A stretch of 64,000 nucleotides of DNA from Sphingomonas sp. S-NIH.Pt15_0812 (GTDB taxonomy: Bacteria > Pseudomonadota > Alphaproteobacteria > Sphingomonadales > Sphingomonadaceae). Positions 1 through 16,425 of the stretch are shown piece by piece. The first letter of the stretch is position 1. Each line of letters begins with the position of its first letter. A model generated the notes under the pieces. That model was not told the origin of the DNA, did no database searches, and saw only the letters and a list, made by a program, of their open reading frames with translations. A program made the position numbers and the translations under genes. Location: positions 62,001 to 126,000 of the forward strand of contig NZ_QLJH01000011.1 of assembly GCF_003951315.1 (NCBI RefSeq), written 5' to 3'.

Positions 1-1640
1 GAAGCGATGCGCGCGAACAGCAGCAACCGATCGTTCGCCTGCCAGGCCAGCGCCGCGCTGGGACTGCCCCGCAGGGACGCGCGATCGGCGGCGGCGTCGC
101 TCGCCACTTCGCGTCGTTCATCGGCCACGGCGGAGCGGAACAGCCGCAGGCCGAGCGTGCCGCGCAGGCTGTGGCTGATCCGGTAGGTCGCCTCGCCGAA
201 CAGCGCCGCCTCGATCACGCTGCGGCGGAAGCGCAGGATACGGAGCGCCTCGCCGGTCGGCGCGATCAGGTCGCCCGAGGCATTGGTGTCGGCGACCAGC
301 AGCGATGCGCCCGCCAGCCAGTCGACCCGTCCATCGGTCCGGGCGGCGCGCAATTCGGCATTGGCCACCTCGTAGCGGCGATCGTCGCGATAGGTGGCGG
401 GCGCGGTGCCGCCGAGCAGCGTCGCGCGCGCCGAGGCGTCGTAGCGCACGTCCAGTTCCTGGCGCGCGGTGCTGACCACGCCCGTCACCTTGAACCCGGC
501 GAGCGGGCCGGTGGCGGTCAGGCTGGCGATGCGGATATTGGTCTCCTGCGGCTCGGGCAGGCGCGCGGCGCGCGACAAGGTCCCGCGCTGCTCGACATAT
601 TGGCTGTCGGCGATGCGCGCTCCTTGCGCCACGCCGACCAAGTCGACCGTCCAGTCGCCGGTCGGCTTCGCCCGGATCGCGATCCGCCCGCCGCTGCTCT
701 CGCCACGGTTGACGTTCGGCCCGCGTCCCGCCTCGTCGATCCAGCCCGACTGGCCGATTCGATAGCCGACCAGCCGCACCGCCAGCCGGTCGGGCAGGAT
801 GGGCACGTTCGCCATGACGTCCGCCGCGCCCTGCATCCCGCCATGCGCGGTCGCCCCCAGTCCCAGACGGATCGCACCGTCGACCTGGTCGAGCATCGGC
901 TTTTCCGGCACCAACCGATAGACGCCGCCCAGGGCCCCGGTGCCGTAAAGCGGGCCCTGCGGCCCCTTCAGCAATTCGACCTGCGCCATGTCGATCAGCC
1001 GCAGATCGGGATCGGGTGCATCATAGGTCAGCCGCGCCTCGTCGAGCTGGACGCTGACGCTGGACTGGCCGAAGCCATCGAATGGGCTGTCGCCGATGCC
1101 GCGCAGGAACAGCCGGTCGCGACCCGATCCCAGATTGGTGCTCGACAGGCCGTTCAGGATCGTCGCGACCCCGCCGGCATCCGGCGCGTCGCCGATCGCC
1201 GCGAGGGTGCGGGCATCGGCGACGGAGAGGGCCAGCGCCACCCGGCTGGCAGGCTCGGGCTGTTTGGTGGCGGTGACGATGATGTCGGGACCGGGAGGGG
1301 GATCGATGCCATCGGAGGCCGGCCAGGCGGCCTTGGGACCCGCCTCGATCCGCCAGGCGCCCGGCCCTGCCGGCTTGGCGCGCAGGCCGGTGCAGCGCAG
1401 CATCCGGTGCAGCGCGGCGGCGACCGGCATCTTCCCCCTGACGCCCCGGACCCGCACCGCCGCCAGCGACCCCGGCGCGCCGATCGCCGCGCCGGATTGC
1501 TCCGCCAGCGCCTTGATCGCGGCGGACAGGGGGGCGGCGGGGATATTGATCGCGGCCGTCTGGGCACAGGCGGGGGCAGCGCATCCGGCCACCACCGCCA
1601 GGCCGACGCCGACCGCCCATGTCCCCCCGCGCCTGCGCAT
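1..1640 (-). CDS. TonB-dependent receptor with STN domain (3' end outside window)
   Basis: Outer-membrane, TonB-driven active transporter, cut by the left window edge so that the C-terminal barrel is missing. Read on the minus strand from the ATG at 1640, the protein opens with an Arg-rich start and a signal peptide ending ...APACA before Q27. A short STN domain (secretin/TonB N-terminal fold, about residues 27-100) follows, then a linker containing IIVTATK, a typical TonB-box-like stretch, and a plug domain with LRGIGDSPFDGF and VELLKGPQGPLYG. Beta-strand-rich barrel sequence then continues to base 1. STN domains in this family often signal to a periplasmic anti-sigma factor, but no FecI/FecR pair is visible here. 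The substrate cannot be told from this part. The frame stays open to the edge. Confidence 0.9.
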   Translation of the reverse strand, partial: MRRRGGTWAVGVGLAVVAGCAAPACAQTAAINIPAAPLSAAIKALAEQSGAAIGAPGSLAAVRVRGVRGKMPVAAALHRMLRCTGLRAKPAGPGAWRIEAGPKAAWPASDGIDPPPGPDIIVTATKQPEPASRVALALSVADARTLAAIGDAPDAGGVATILNGLSSTNLGSGRDRLFLRGIGDSPFDGFGQSSVSVQLDEARLTYDAPDPDLRLIDMAQVELLKGPQGPLYGTGALGGVYRLVPEKPMLDQVDGAIRLGLGATAHGGMQGAADVMANVPILPDRLAVRLVGYRIGQSGWIDEAGRGPNVNRGESSGGRIAIRAKPTGDWTVDLVGVAQGARIADSQYVEQRGTLSRAARLPEPQETNIRIASLTATGPLAGFKVTGVVSTARQELDVRYDASARATLLGGTAPATYRDDRRYEVANAELRAARTDGRVDWLAGASLLVADTNASGDLIAPTGEALRILRFRRSVIEAALFGEATYRISHSLRGTLGLRLFRSAVADERREVASDAAADRASLRGSPSAALAWQANDRLLLFARIA

Positions 1641-1707
1641 GTCCCTGGTCGTCGACCCCTTCCGAAAGCGGCATAGCCGGCTGTGCTGCACGGGGCCAGC
1701 TACCCCC

Positions 1708-2343
1708 TTAATCGAAGGCGGTCGGCAAGGTCGGATCGCGGCGATGGGCGAACATCTGCCGCAACTGTCCGGGCTGGATCCGACCGAGTGACAGATCGTC
1801 GGGCAATGCATCTTCCGCGAACCAGCCGATTTCCGATGTCTCGATCGACGGCGTCGCCGTGCCGCCGAGTAGGTCGCACAGGAAGAAGGCCTTGGCGCAG
1901 GAGAAGACCAGGGGCCCGTGACCCTGGCGCGTCCGGTCCCACAGCGCGACCAGCTTGCGCGCGCGGACCGCATAGCCGCTTTCCTCGCGCACTTCCTTCA
2001 CGACATTTTCCGCCGGGGTCAGGTTCACGTCCGCCCAGCCGCCCGGTAGCGTCCAGCGCCCGTGATCGGCGGTCTCGCGCACCAGCAGCAGCCGACCCCC
2101 CGCGTCGAACACCGCGCCACGCACGTCGAGCTTGGGCGTCGCATAGCCCGTCTCCGCCGCGAACAGCCCGGCGATCCGCTCCATGGGTGCATCGCTACCC
2201 GCCGCCATCATCCGCGCGGCGAGATCGCGTAGCGCCTCATAGCGCTCGCGATCATAGGGATCGCGGGTGAAGGCCAGGCCGGTCTGCGCCGTCGCCTGGA
2301 TCTCCCGTGCCCAGGCCAGCCATTCGGGTTCGGTGCCGCTCAT
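1708..2343 (-). CDS. NUDIX hydrolase (NUDIX_N type), 211 aa
   Basis: Predicted hydrolase of a nucleoside-diphosphate-linked compound. The N-terminal 60 residues (SGTEPEWLAWAREIQATAQ...) look like the NUDIX_N helical domain that precedes some NUDIX folds. The NUDIX box follows as GGWADVNLTPAEN...KEVREESGY; its REVxEExG core is intact except that Lys replaces the first Arg. The ATG at 2343 is chosen because the domain begins right after it and a purine-rich AGGACGA lies upstream; an in-frame extension to 2418 adds only low-complexity sequence. The gene lies just downstream of the rpoC terminator, same strand, so it probably has its own promoter or is fed by readthrough. The substrate is unknown. 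Confidence 0.88.
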   Translation of the reverse strand: MSGTEPEWLAWAREIQATAQTGLAFTRDPYDRERYEALRDLAARMMAAGSDAPMERIAGLFAAETGYATPKLDVRGAVFDAGGRLLLVRETADHGRWTLPGGWADVNLTPAENVVKEVREESGYAVRARKLVALWDRTRQGHGPLVFSCAKAFFLCDLLGGTATPSIETSEIGWFAEDALPDDLSLGRIQPGQLRQMFAHRRDPTLPTAFD

Positions 2344-2419
2344 GCCCGTTCGTCCTGTCGTGGAACATGGCCTGCCTCCTGCCGCGTCGGGCGGGGGCGG
2401 GCAAGGGACGCCGCGCACG

Positions 2420-2451
2420 AAAAAGGGCGCCTCCTTGTCAGGAGACGCCCC
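2420..2451 (-). terminator. Rho-independent terminator after rpoC
   Basis: On the minus strand an 11-bp GC-rich stem (2440-2450 pairing with 2425-2435, one G-U pair) with a 4-base loop is followed immediately by five T residues. It lies 28 bases past the rpoC stop codon and should end the rpoBC transcript. Confidence 0.88.
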
Positions 2452-2478
2452 TTTCCATTCGCGATCCTGGGATCAGGA

Positions 2479-6765
<4,287 letters not shown>

Positions 6766-6808
6766 GATTTCAGTCCCTCTAGGGGTAGCTTTCCGGGCGG
6801 GGAGGGCG

Positions 6809-6833
6809 GGGCGCTGCCGTGACGACAGCGCCC
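6809..6833 (-). promoter_or_regulatory. Intercistronic hairpin between rpoB and rpoC
   Basis: A perfect 8-bp inverted repeat (6809-6816 with 6826-6833, GGGCGCTG/CAGCGCCC) with a 9-base loop lies just after the rpoB stop. No T-run follows on the minus strand, so it is not a normal terminator. It may act as an mRNA processing or stability element that sets the beta to beta' ratio; this role is inferred. Confidence 0.5.
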
Positions 6834-6840
6834 GCGATCC

Positions 6841-11019
<4,179 letters not shown>

Positions 11020-11062
11020 GTCTCGTTCGTGCCTCGTCAGCCAGAAATCCGGGCGCGGTTGC

Positions 11063-11115
11063 CTTGGACGGAAAAAAGCCGATCGCATGGGAATGCGTCG
11101 GCTTCAGCGTCCAAG
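11063..11115 (-). promoter_or_regulatory. Nested terminator-like hairpin in the rpoB leader (possible attenuator)
   Basis: On the minus strand, 53-85 bases upstream of the rpoB ATG, lies an intrinsic-terminator-like structure. The outer arm AAGCCG/CGGCTT (11099-11104 with 11076-11081) and inner arm CGCAT/ATGCG (11093-11097 with 11084-11088) enclose a 4-base loop, and the strand then runs through six T residues (11077-11072). Around it, CTTGGACG/CGTCCAAG (11108-11115 with 11063-11070) forms a perfect outer 8-bp stem that closes after the T-run. Both lie downstream of the predicted promoter at 11191-11219, so a transcript must pass them to reach rpoB. Attenuation control is an inference. Confidence 0.6.
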
Positions 11116-11190
11116 AACCAGCAGTTTCCTATTCGTAACGACACGCTGCGCGACGGCATGTCCTATCCCGGAAAGCTGTGGTGAGAGGCG

Positions 11191-11219
11191 GATATAGGCG
11201 GCACGTCCCGGGATGTCAA
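11191..11219 (-). promoter_or_regulatory. Sigma-70-type promoter for rpoBC
   Basis: Reading minus, TTGACA (11219-11214, perfect -35) is followed by a 17-base spacer and TATATC (11196-11191, 4 of 6 to the -10 consensus). The start would be near 11184, giving a leader of about 165 bases before rpoB. This is the best promoter match I noticed in the window and is suitably placed for a highly expressed operon. Confidence 0.75.
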
Positions 11220-11310
11220 AGGGGTCGGGAGAATGCGGCCGGTCGCCGTCGCGGCGCGCTTCGTCGCAGCACCGCTTGCGTGGCGGCGGAAAGCGGGGAC
11301 CGGCGAGGCG

Positions 11311-12402
11311 ATGCGTTTCCGTATCGCCGCCCTTGCCCTTCTGCCGCTGGCCATGCCCCTGGCGGCGCAGGAGGTTCCGCCGACCCGCGACGACGCGATC
11401 ACCGCGCCGCTGGTCCTGCCGACGACCCCGGCGCCGTCGCCATCTCCCGCGCCAATCCCCAGTCCGGTGCCCACGCCACCGCCACCCGTGGTCAGCTTGC
11501 CATCGCCGGTGCGTCCGTCGCCGACCCCCCGCGCCACGGCTGCGGCCGGAGCGGTCGCCCGCCCATCGCTATCGCCGACGCCGACGCCACGTCCAACACC
11601 TACCCCGTCAGCCACGCCGGTCGCCCGTCCGACAGAAGTCGCTCCGTCCGCGCCGCTGCCCGAGGTGACGCCGGCCCCTGCGGCATCTCCGACGCCCGCC
11701 GTCTCGCCGCCGGCGACCGTTCCGGAAGAGGGGGGCGGGGCATGGTGGCTGGTTCCGCTGCTGCTCGCCCTGGTTGCCGCCGGCTGGGTGATGCTGCGGC
11801 GGTCGCGGGCCGATGCCGCGCCGGATGAGCCGGAGGATCGCCTCCCAGCCGAGAGGCCGGCGAAGCCCGCGCCCGTGCCGGCCCCTCCGGCCGCACCCTC
11901 GGTCACGCTGCGGCCGCTGCGGATCGGCCTCAACATGCTCACCGCCACCTTCGAGGGCGAGATCCTGCTGTCGAGCGAGGAGGCGATGGAGGATGTCCGG
12001 GTCAGCCTGCATCTGATGGCGGCATCGAAGGATGAGGGGCAGGCCATTGCCGCCCTGCACGATGCCCCCATCGGTCGCACGGTGGTGCCGGCCTTCGGCC
12101 TCGCGCCCGGCAGTGCCCGTACGGTGCGCGGCATCGGCGTGCTGGCGCGTGAGGCGACCGGCGGGCTGGAGGCGGCGGGGCGCCCCTTGTTCGTGCCGCT
12201 GGTCGCGGTGCGGCTCGGCTGGCGCGACGCGGGTGGCGTTCACCACCTGATCCAGGCCTTTGCGGTGGGGGTGGAGCGCGTCGACTCGCCCAAGCTCGCC
12301 CCCATCTGGCTCGACCAGCCGGCGCGCAGCTACGAACAGATCGCTGCCCGGCCGCATGGCAGGCCGATGGTTCGCGACGCGGCGATCGTCGGGGAGCGTT
12401 AA
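11311..12402 (+). CDS. Proline-rich single-pass membrane protein, unknown function (363 aa)
   Basis: Not recognised as a known family. The protein has a signal peptide (MRFRIAALALLPLAMPLAAQ), then about 120 residues rich in Pro, Ser, Thr and Ala with repeated PSPxPxP/PTPTP units that would be extended and periplasmic. A transmembrane helix (WWLVPLLLALVAAGWVMLRR) follows and ends in a positive stop-transfer patch. The C-terminal domain of about 190 residues begins with a second Pro/Ala stretch, then a beta-rich segment (LRIGLNMLTATFEGEILLSS). Topology is probably Nout-Cin. The ATG at 11311 is chosen because it opens the signal peptide; an in-frame ATG at 11233 lies closer to the divergent rpoB promoter. 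The gene is divergent from rpoBC and may share regulatory sequence with it. Confidence 0.75.
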   Translation: MRFRIAALALLPLAMPLAAQEVPPTRDDAITAPLVLPTTPAPSPSPAPIPSPVPTPPPPVVSLPSPVRPSPTPRATAAAGAVARPSLSPTPTPRPTPTPSATPVARPTEVAPSAPLPEVTPAPAASPTPAVSPPATVPEEGGGAWWLVPLLLALVAAGWVMLRRSRADAAPDEPEDRLPAERPAKPAPVPAPPAAPSVTLRPLRIGLNMLTATFEGEILLSSEEAMEDVRVSLHLMAASKDEGQAIAALHDAPIGRTVVPAFGLAPGSARTVRGIGVLAREATGGLEAAGRPLFVPLVAVRLGWRDAGGVHHLIQAFAVGVERVDSPKLAPIWLDQPARSYEQIAARPHGRPMVRDAAIVGER

Positions 12403-12421
12403 TTCATGATGCCCGTCGCTA

Positions 12422-12450
12422 GCGTCACGGAACCGTCATCAAACTGTCGC
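12422..12450 (+). promoter_or_regulatory. PHO-box-like triple direct repeat upstream of pit
   Basis: Three 7-mers lie at exact 11-base spacing: GCGTCAC (12422-12428), CCGTCAT (12433-12439) and CTGTCGC (12444-12450). The known PhoB half-site is CTGTCAT repeated with 4-base spacers, so the layout matches and the sequences match in part. It ends 22 bases before the ATG of the phosphate transporter, which supports PhoB control. Confidence 0.6.
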
Positions 12451-12472
12451 ACGATCCCGCGATAGGCGGGGC

Positions 12473-14113
12473 ATGGCCACTACAGCATTGACTGGCGGTG
12501 AATCCGAATCCCGGGTTCGCGGTCCGCATCTCGACGCCAGCCTGCATCCGGCGGGCCGTTGGATTTTCGCCGCCCTCGTGATCGGCGGCCTCGCCTATGC
12601 GGGGATCAGCATCGTCGACGACACCGCACAGGTCGGCGAGCGCCTGGCGACGGGGGCGCTGCTGTTTCTGGGGCTGGCGCTGGTCATCGCGCTCGGCTTC
12701 GAATTCGTGAACGGCTTCCACGACACCGCCAATGCGGTGGCGACCGTGATCTACACGCATGCCATGCCCGCGCCGCTGGCGGTGATCTGGTCCGGCGTCT
12801 TCAACTTCCTCGGCGTGCTCGTCTCCTCGGGTGCGGTCGCCTATTCGATCATCACGCTGCTGCCGGTCGATCTGGTGCTGCATGTCGGCAGCGCGGGCGG
12901 CTATGCGATGATCTTCGCGCTGCTGCTCGCGGCGGTGGGCTGGAACCTCGCCACCTGGGCAGTCGGGCTGCCCAATTCGTCCAGCCATGCGCTGATCGGC
13001 TCGATCCTGGGCGTCGGCGTCGCCAACCAGATGCTGGCGGGCGGCAGCGGCACCGCCGGGCTCGACTGGGAGCAGGTGCGCAAGGTCATGTCGGCGCTGC
13101 TGGTCAGTCCGCTGATCGGCTTCGTCGCGGCGTTCATGCTGCTGCTGGTGATGAAGCGGCTCAAGCCCGACCCGGTCCTCTATGCCGAGCCGAAGGGCGA
13201 CCAGCCGCCGCCCAAAGGCATCCGCGCCCTCCTGATCTTCACCTGCACCGCCGTCAGCTTCGCGCATGGCAATAATGACGGGCAGAAGGGCATGGGCCTG
13301 ATCATGCTGATCCTGATCGGCTGCGCGCCCACCGCCTATGCGCTCAACCGCACCCTGCCGGCGCAGGAGACGCCGGCCTTCCTCCGCGCCGCCGATGCCG
13401 CCGAGCTGGCCTTTCGCCGCCAGGCGCAGGGACTGACGCCCGATCCGGCGGCGGCGCGCGTCGCGCTGACCGATGCGCTGCGCCTGCGGCACATCGAGGG
13501 GGCGCGCACCTTCGCGGCGCTCGCCTCGCTGTCGGACGATGTCAGCCAGCGGATCGCCGCGCACGGGTCGCTGGGCAGGGTGCCGGCGGCGGAGACGCCG
13601 AACCTGCGCAACGACATGTATCTGGTGCTCGACGCCTCGATCCTGGCCAAGCAATCGGCGCGGACGCGCGCGGTCATGACCGCCGCCGAGCTGGATGCGG
13701 TCGATGCCTATGACAAGAAGCTGCAGGACGGCACGCGCTACATCCCCGGCTGGGTCAAGGTCGCGGTGGCGCTGGCGCTGGGCCTGGGCACCATGGTCGG
13801 CTGGCGTCGGATCGTCGTCACGGTCGGCGAGCGGATCGGCAAGACCCACCTGACCTATGGCATGGGCGCGGCGGCGGAGCTGGTCGCGGCCTCCACCATC
13901 CTGCTGGCGGTCAAGTTCGGCATGCCGGTGTCGACCACGCATATCCTGTCGTCGGGCGTCGCGGGCGCATCGGTCGCGAACGGCGCAGGGTTGCAGGCGC
14001 GGACGGTGCGCAACATGGTGCTGGCCTGGGTGCTGACGCTGCCGGCGGCGATGCTGCTGTCGGGCACGCTCTACTGGGCGCTGCTCGGCCTGGCCCGCAC
14101 CCTCGGCCTGTAA
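12473..14113 (+). CDS. pit: Inorganic phosphate transporter, PiT family (546 aa)
   Basis: Inner-membrane symporter for phosphate (usually as a neutral metal-phosphate complex). The two family repeats are clear: the N-terminal GFEFVNGFHDTANAVATVIY with LPNSSSHALIG, and the C-terminal SFAHGNNDGQKGMGLI with GMPVSTTHILSSG. About ten membrane helices are visible. Between the halves lies a soluble, charged loop of roughly 120 residues, as in the larger PitA-type members. The ATG at 12473 has a good ribosome site (AGGCGGGG). A PHO-box-like repeat lies immediately upstream, suggesting induction on phosphate starvation, although many Pit systems are constitutive. No phoU-like (DUF47) gene is next to it. 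Confidence 0.93.
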   Translation: MATTALTGGESESRVRGPHLDASLHPAGRWIFAALVIGGLAYAGISIVDDTAQVGERLATGALLFLGLALVIALGFEFVNGFHDTANAVATVIYTHAMPAPLAVIWSGVFNFLGVLVSSGAVAYSIITLLPVDLVLHVGSAGGYAMIFALLLAAVGWNLATWAVGLPNSSSHALIGSILGVGVANQMLAGGSGTAGLDWEQVRKVMSALLVSPLIGFVAAFMLLLVMKRLKPDPVLYAEPKGDQPPPKGIRALLIFTCTAVSFAHGNNDGQKGMGLIMLILIGCAPTAYALNRTLPAQETPAFLRAADAAELAFRRQAQGLTPDPAAARVALTDALRLRHIEGARTFAALASLSDDVSQRIAAHGSLGRVPAAETPNLRNDMYLVLDASILAKQSARTRAVMTAAELDAVDAYDKKLQDGTRYIPGWVKVAVALALGLGTMVGWRRIVVTVGERIGKTHLTYGMGAAAELVAASTILLAVKFGMPVSTTHILSSGVAGASVANGAGLQARTVRNMVLAWVLTLPAAMLLSGTLYWALLGLARTLGL

Positions 14114-14203
14114 GCGACTGGACGGCCGATTTTTCATATGCGGCAGTAGCCCTGTCCGTCTCTTTCCTTTGTGCGGCGATCGTGGAAGAAGGGTGCCATC
14201 GCC

Positions 14204-15232
14204 ATGCAACAGAATGACAGCCCGCTCGCGACCGATCAGGTCCGCACGATCAACGACCTCGCCCGGCTGGCGGGCGTCTCCGCCGGCACCGTCTCGCGGG
14301 CGCTGGCGGGCAAGTCCGTCGTCAACGACGAGACGCGCCGCCGGATCGAGGAACTGGCGGCGCAGCACCAGTTCCGCCCCAACCAGATGGCGCGGCGCCT
14401 GCGCACGCAGCAGACGGGGCTGATCGGCGTCGTCGTGCCCCTGGGGCATGAGCGTCGCCAGCATCTGTCCGACCCCTTCTTCATGAGCCTGCTCGGCCCT
14501 TTGGCGGATGCGCTGACCGAGCGCGGCTATGACCTGATGCTGTCGCGCGTCATCCCCGATGCGGACGACTGGCTGGAGCGGATCGTCACCTCCGGGATGC
14601 TCGACGGCGTGCTGGTGATCGGCCAGTCCGACCAGTTCGAGACGATCGAGCGCGTCGCCGCGCGCTATCGCCCGCTGGTGGTGTGGGGCAGCACCCTGCC
14701 GGGACAGCGCCACTGCGCGGTCGGCGTCGACAATTTCGAGGGCGGGCGACTGGTCGGCGAGCGGCTGATCGCGCGCGGGTGCCGGCGGCTTGCCTTTCTG
14801 GGCGAGATCCGATCGCTGGAGATTTTCGAGCGGCATCGCGGACTGTGCGCGGCGGCGGCGGCGGCGGGGCTGGACGCACCGCTGCAACTCGACACGCATC
14901 TCGCATCGGACGGCATGGCGGGCGAGATCGCCGCGCATCTCGACCGGATCGAGGGTCAGGTGGACGGCATCGCCGCCGCGTCGGACCTGATCGCGATGCG
15001 CGCGGTGCGCGACCTGACCGACCGGGGCCTGCGCGTGCCCGACGACATGGCGATCACCGGCTTCGACGACCTGCCCTTCGCCGAATATATGATCCCGCGC
15101 ATCACCACCGTGCGGCAGGATCTGGCGACCGGCGCCAAGGCGATGGTCGAGGCCTTGTTCGCGCGGATCGACGGCAGCGAGGCCCCGTCGGTGGAGATGC
15201 GACCGGTGCTGGTGGAGCGGGATACGGCCTGA
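14204..15232 (+). CDS. LacI-family transcriptional regulator (342 aa)
   Basis: DNA-binding sugar-responsive repressor. An N-terminal LacI helix-turn-helix (TINDLARLAGVSAGTVSRAL) is followed by the hinge helix (RPNQMARRLRTQQTGLIGVV). The periplasmic-binding-protein-like effector domain extends to the C terminus and contains GFDDLPFAEYMIPRITTVRQ, the standard end of the family. The ATG at 14204 is preceded by AAGAAGGG about ten bases away; an upstream GTG at 14171 in frame lacks that support. The effector is unknown. The nearest LacI-type operator candidate is the palindrome at 19731-19740 before the sugar-transporter/levansucrase operon, about 4.5 kb away, so a link is possible but unproven. 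Confidence 0.93.
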   Translation: MQQNDSPLATDQVRTINDLARLAGVSAGTVSRALAGKSVVNDETRRRIEELAAQHQFRPNQMARRLRTQQTGLIGVVVPLGHERRQHLSDPFFMSLLGPLADALTERGYDLMLSRVIPDADDWLERIVTSGMLDGVLVIGQSDQFETIERVAARYRPLVVWGSTLPGQRHCAVGVDNFEGGRLVGERLIARGCRRLAFLGEIRSLEIFERHRGLCAAAAAAGLDAPLQLDTHLASDGMAGEIAAHLDRIEGQVDGIAAASDLIAMRAVRDLTDRGLRVPDDMAITGFDDLPFAEYMIPRITTVRQDLATGAKAMVEALFARIDGSEAPSVEMRPVLVERDTA

Positions 15233-15291
15233 CGGGCTACATTTGTTCCGTTTTGTTGGACAAAGCAGGTACGAAGCCCTAGCCGCGCGAC

Positions 15292-15825
15292 ATGGCGGCC
15301 TCCCTGTTCCTTCTGCTCGCGGTGATCCTGGCCTTTACCGGTGGCGACGGACCATGGGTCCTTGGCGCCACGGTGGTGCTGGCGGCGGCGGCGGGCACGC
15401 GGTTGCCCGATCTGGATACACCCTTGCGGTTGGGGCATCGCAGCGCGCTGATCCACAGCGTCCTGCCGGCCTTGGTCGCGATGCTCGACGTCCGCACCTG
15501 GCCGGTCGCGGCGGGGCTGGGGCTTGGTATCGGTCTGCATCTGGCTGCCGACCTGTTTCCGGGCAGTATGCGCGGCTATGCGACGATCAAGCTGCCGCTG
15601 GGGGGATCGATCGGCGTATGGCCGTCCTATCTCTGGATCGCGGCCCATGCGGCGGGCAATCTGATCGGCGGCACCCTGTTGCTGGAACGGATCGCCGATC
15701 GGCCGGTGGCCGTCGGCGCGCTGGCCGCGAGCGGCGTGGTCGGCCTGGCCTATCTGGTGCGGGCGCAGGGCGGATTGTGCGCGCTGGCGCTACTGGGTAC
15801 GATCGGCTGGTTCCTCCACCGATAG
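15292..15825 (+). CDS. DUF457/YdjM-like membrane-bound metal-dependent hydrolase (177 aa)
   Basis: Integral membrane protein with four to five hydrophobic helices. Two features match the YdjM/DUF457 family: the acidic-His segment LPDLDTPLRLGHRSALIHS near residues 38-56, and a later GLHLAADLFP that supplies another His and Asp. These residues form the presumed metal site of a phospholipase-like enzyme; the substrate is not known for the family. The gene follows lacI by 59 bases and converges with tetR, 19 bases apart. Family assignment is by motif only. Confidence 0.7.
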   Translation: MAASLFLLLAVILAFTGGDGPWVLGATVVLAAAAGTRLPDLDTPLRLGHRSALIHSVLPALVAMLDVRTWPVAAGLGLGIGLHLAADLFPGSMRGYATIKLPLGGSIGVWPSYLWIAAHAAGNLIGGTLLLERIADRPVAVGALAASGVVGLAYLVRAQGGLCALALLGTIGWFLHR

Positions 15826-15844
15826 CGACGCGGCCGGACGGGGA

Positions 15845-16396
15845 TCAGCCCGCCACGCGCCGGATCACCGCCTCGACCTGTTCGGGCGTCAGCGGATCGG
15901 TATCGACCGAGTCATGGATGCCGATCCCCTCGATCAGCGCATCGATCGCGCGGGCCGTCAGGGGATCGAAATGCCGCTCGAGCGCGGCCCGGCTCCGCGC
16001 CATCCAGCCGCGCATGATCGCCGCGATCTCCGGGTGCCGCGCAGCATAGGCATAGAGTTCGTAACTGAGCAGCAGGGTCTGCGGCGTCGACCAGAGATTG
16101 CCGGCGATGACGTCGACCGTCGCCGTGATCGCTTCCTCGCGCGTCGTCGCCTGTTCCAGCCGCGCCAGTACGCCGTCCGAACTCGCTTCCGCCACCTGCT
16201 CGAAGGCCAGGCGGATCAGTTCGTCCAGTCCGGTGAAGTGATAGGTGAGCGAGCCGAGCGGTACGTCGGCGACGGCGGCGATGCGGCGATGGGTGGTGCC
16301 GGCCACGCCCTCCGCCTCGATCACCGCGATCGTCGCATCGATGATCCGGCGACGGCGATCGGGATCGACGCGGCGGCGGGGCGGCGAGCTGGTCAT
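15845..16396 (-). CDS. TetR-family transcriptional regulator (183 aa)
   Basis: Repressor with an N-terminal TetR helix-turn-helix (RRRRIIDATIAVIEAEGV, then IAAVADVPLGSLTYHFTG around residues 15-60) and an all-helical C-terminal ligand domain. The ATG at 16396 is chosen because the basic HTH leader starts there; in-frame codons to 16465 would run through the palindromic operator. It is divergent from the DUF1349 gene at 16495, and a perfect palindrome lies between them, so autoregulation plus control of that gene is likely. The ligand is unknown. Confidence 0.9.
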   Translation of the reverse strand: MTSSPPRRRVDPDRRRRIIDATIAVIEAEGVAGTTHRRIAAVADVPLGSLTYHFTGLDELIRLAFEQVAEASSDGVLARLEQATTREEAITATVDVIAGNLWSTPQTLLLSYELYAYAARHPEIAAIMRGWMARSRAALERHFDPLTARAIDALIEGIGIHDSVDTDPLTPEQVEAVIRRVAG

Positions 16397-16425
16397 GACG
16401 GCGGAGAAATCCCGGTTGCACGATG

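Noticed and set aside
2252..2368. 38-codon minus-strand frame with a strong AGGAGG before the NUDIX start
   Set aside because: The Shine-Dalgarno and spacing are good, but the peptide has no recognisable feature and overlaps the NUDIX gene out of frame; it could be a leader peptide, with no further support.
11163..12134. Minus-strand frame upstream of rpoB as a gene that would explain the leader terminator
   Set aside because: It is Gly/Ala/Thr-rich antisense of the proline-rich protein and overlaps its entire repeat region; no motif is seen.
12425..14938. Long minus-strand frame opposite pit and lacI
   Set aside because: Composition is Gln/Arg/His-rich antisense sequence. The Pit and LacI families on plus are clear.
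15240..15270. GTTC-N6-GTTG as an SOS box before the YdjM-like gene
   Set aside because: The alphaproteobacterial LexA site is GTTC-N7-GTTC; spacing and the last base differ, so LexA control is not supported.
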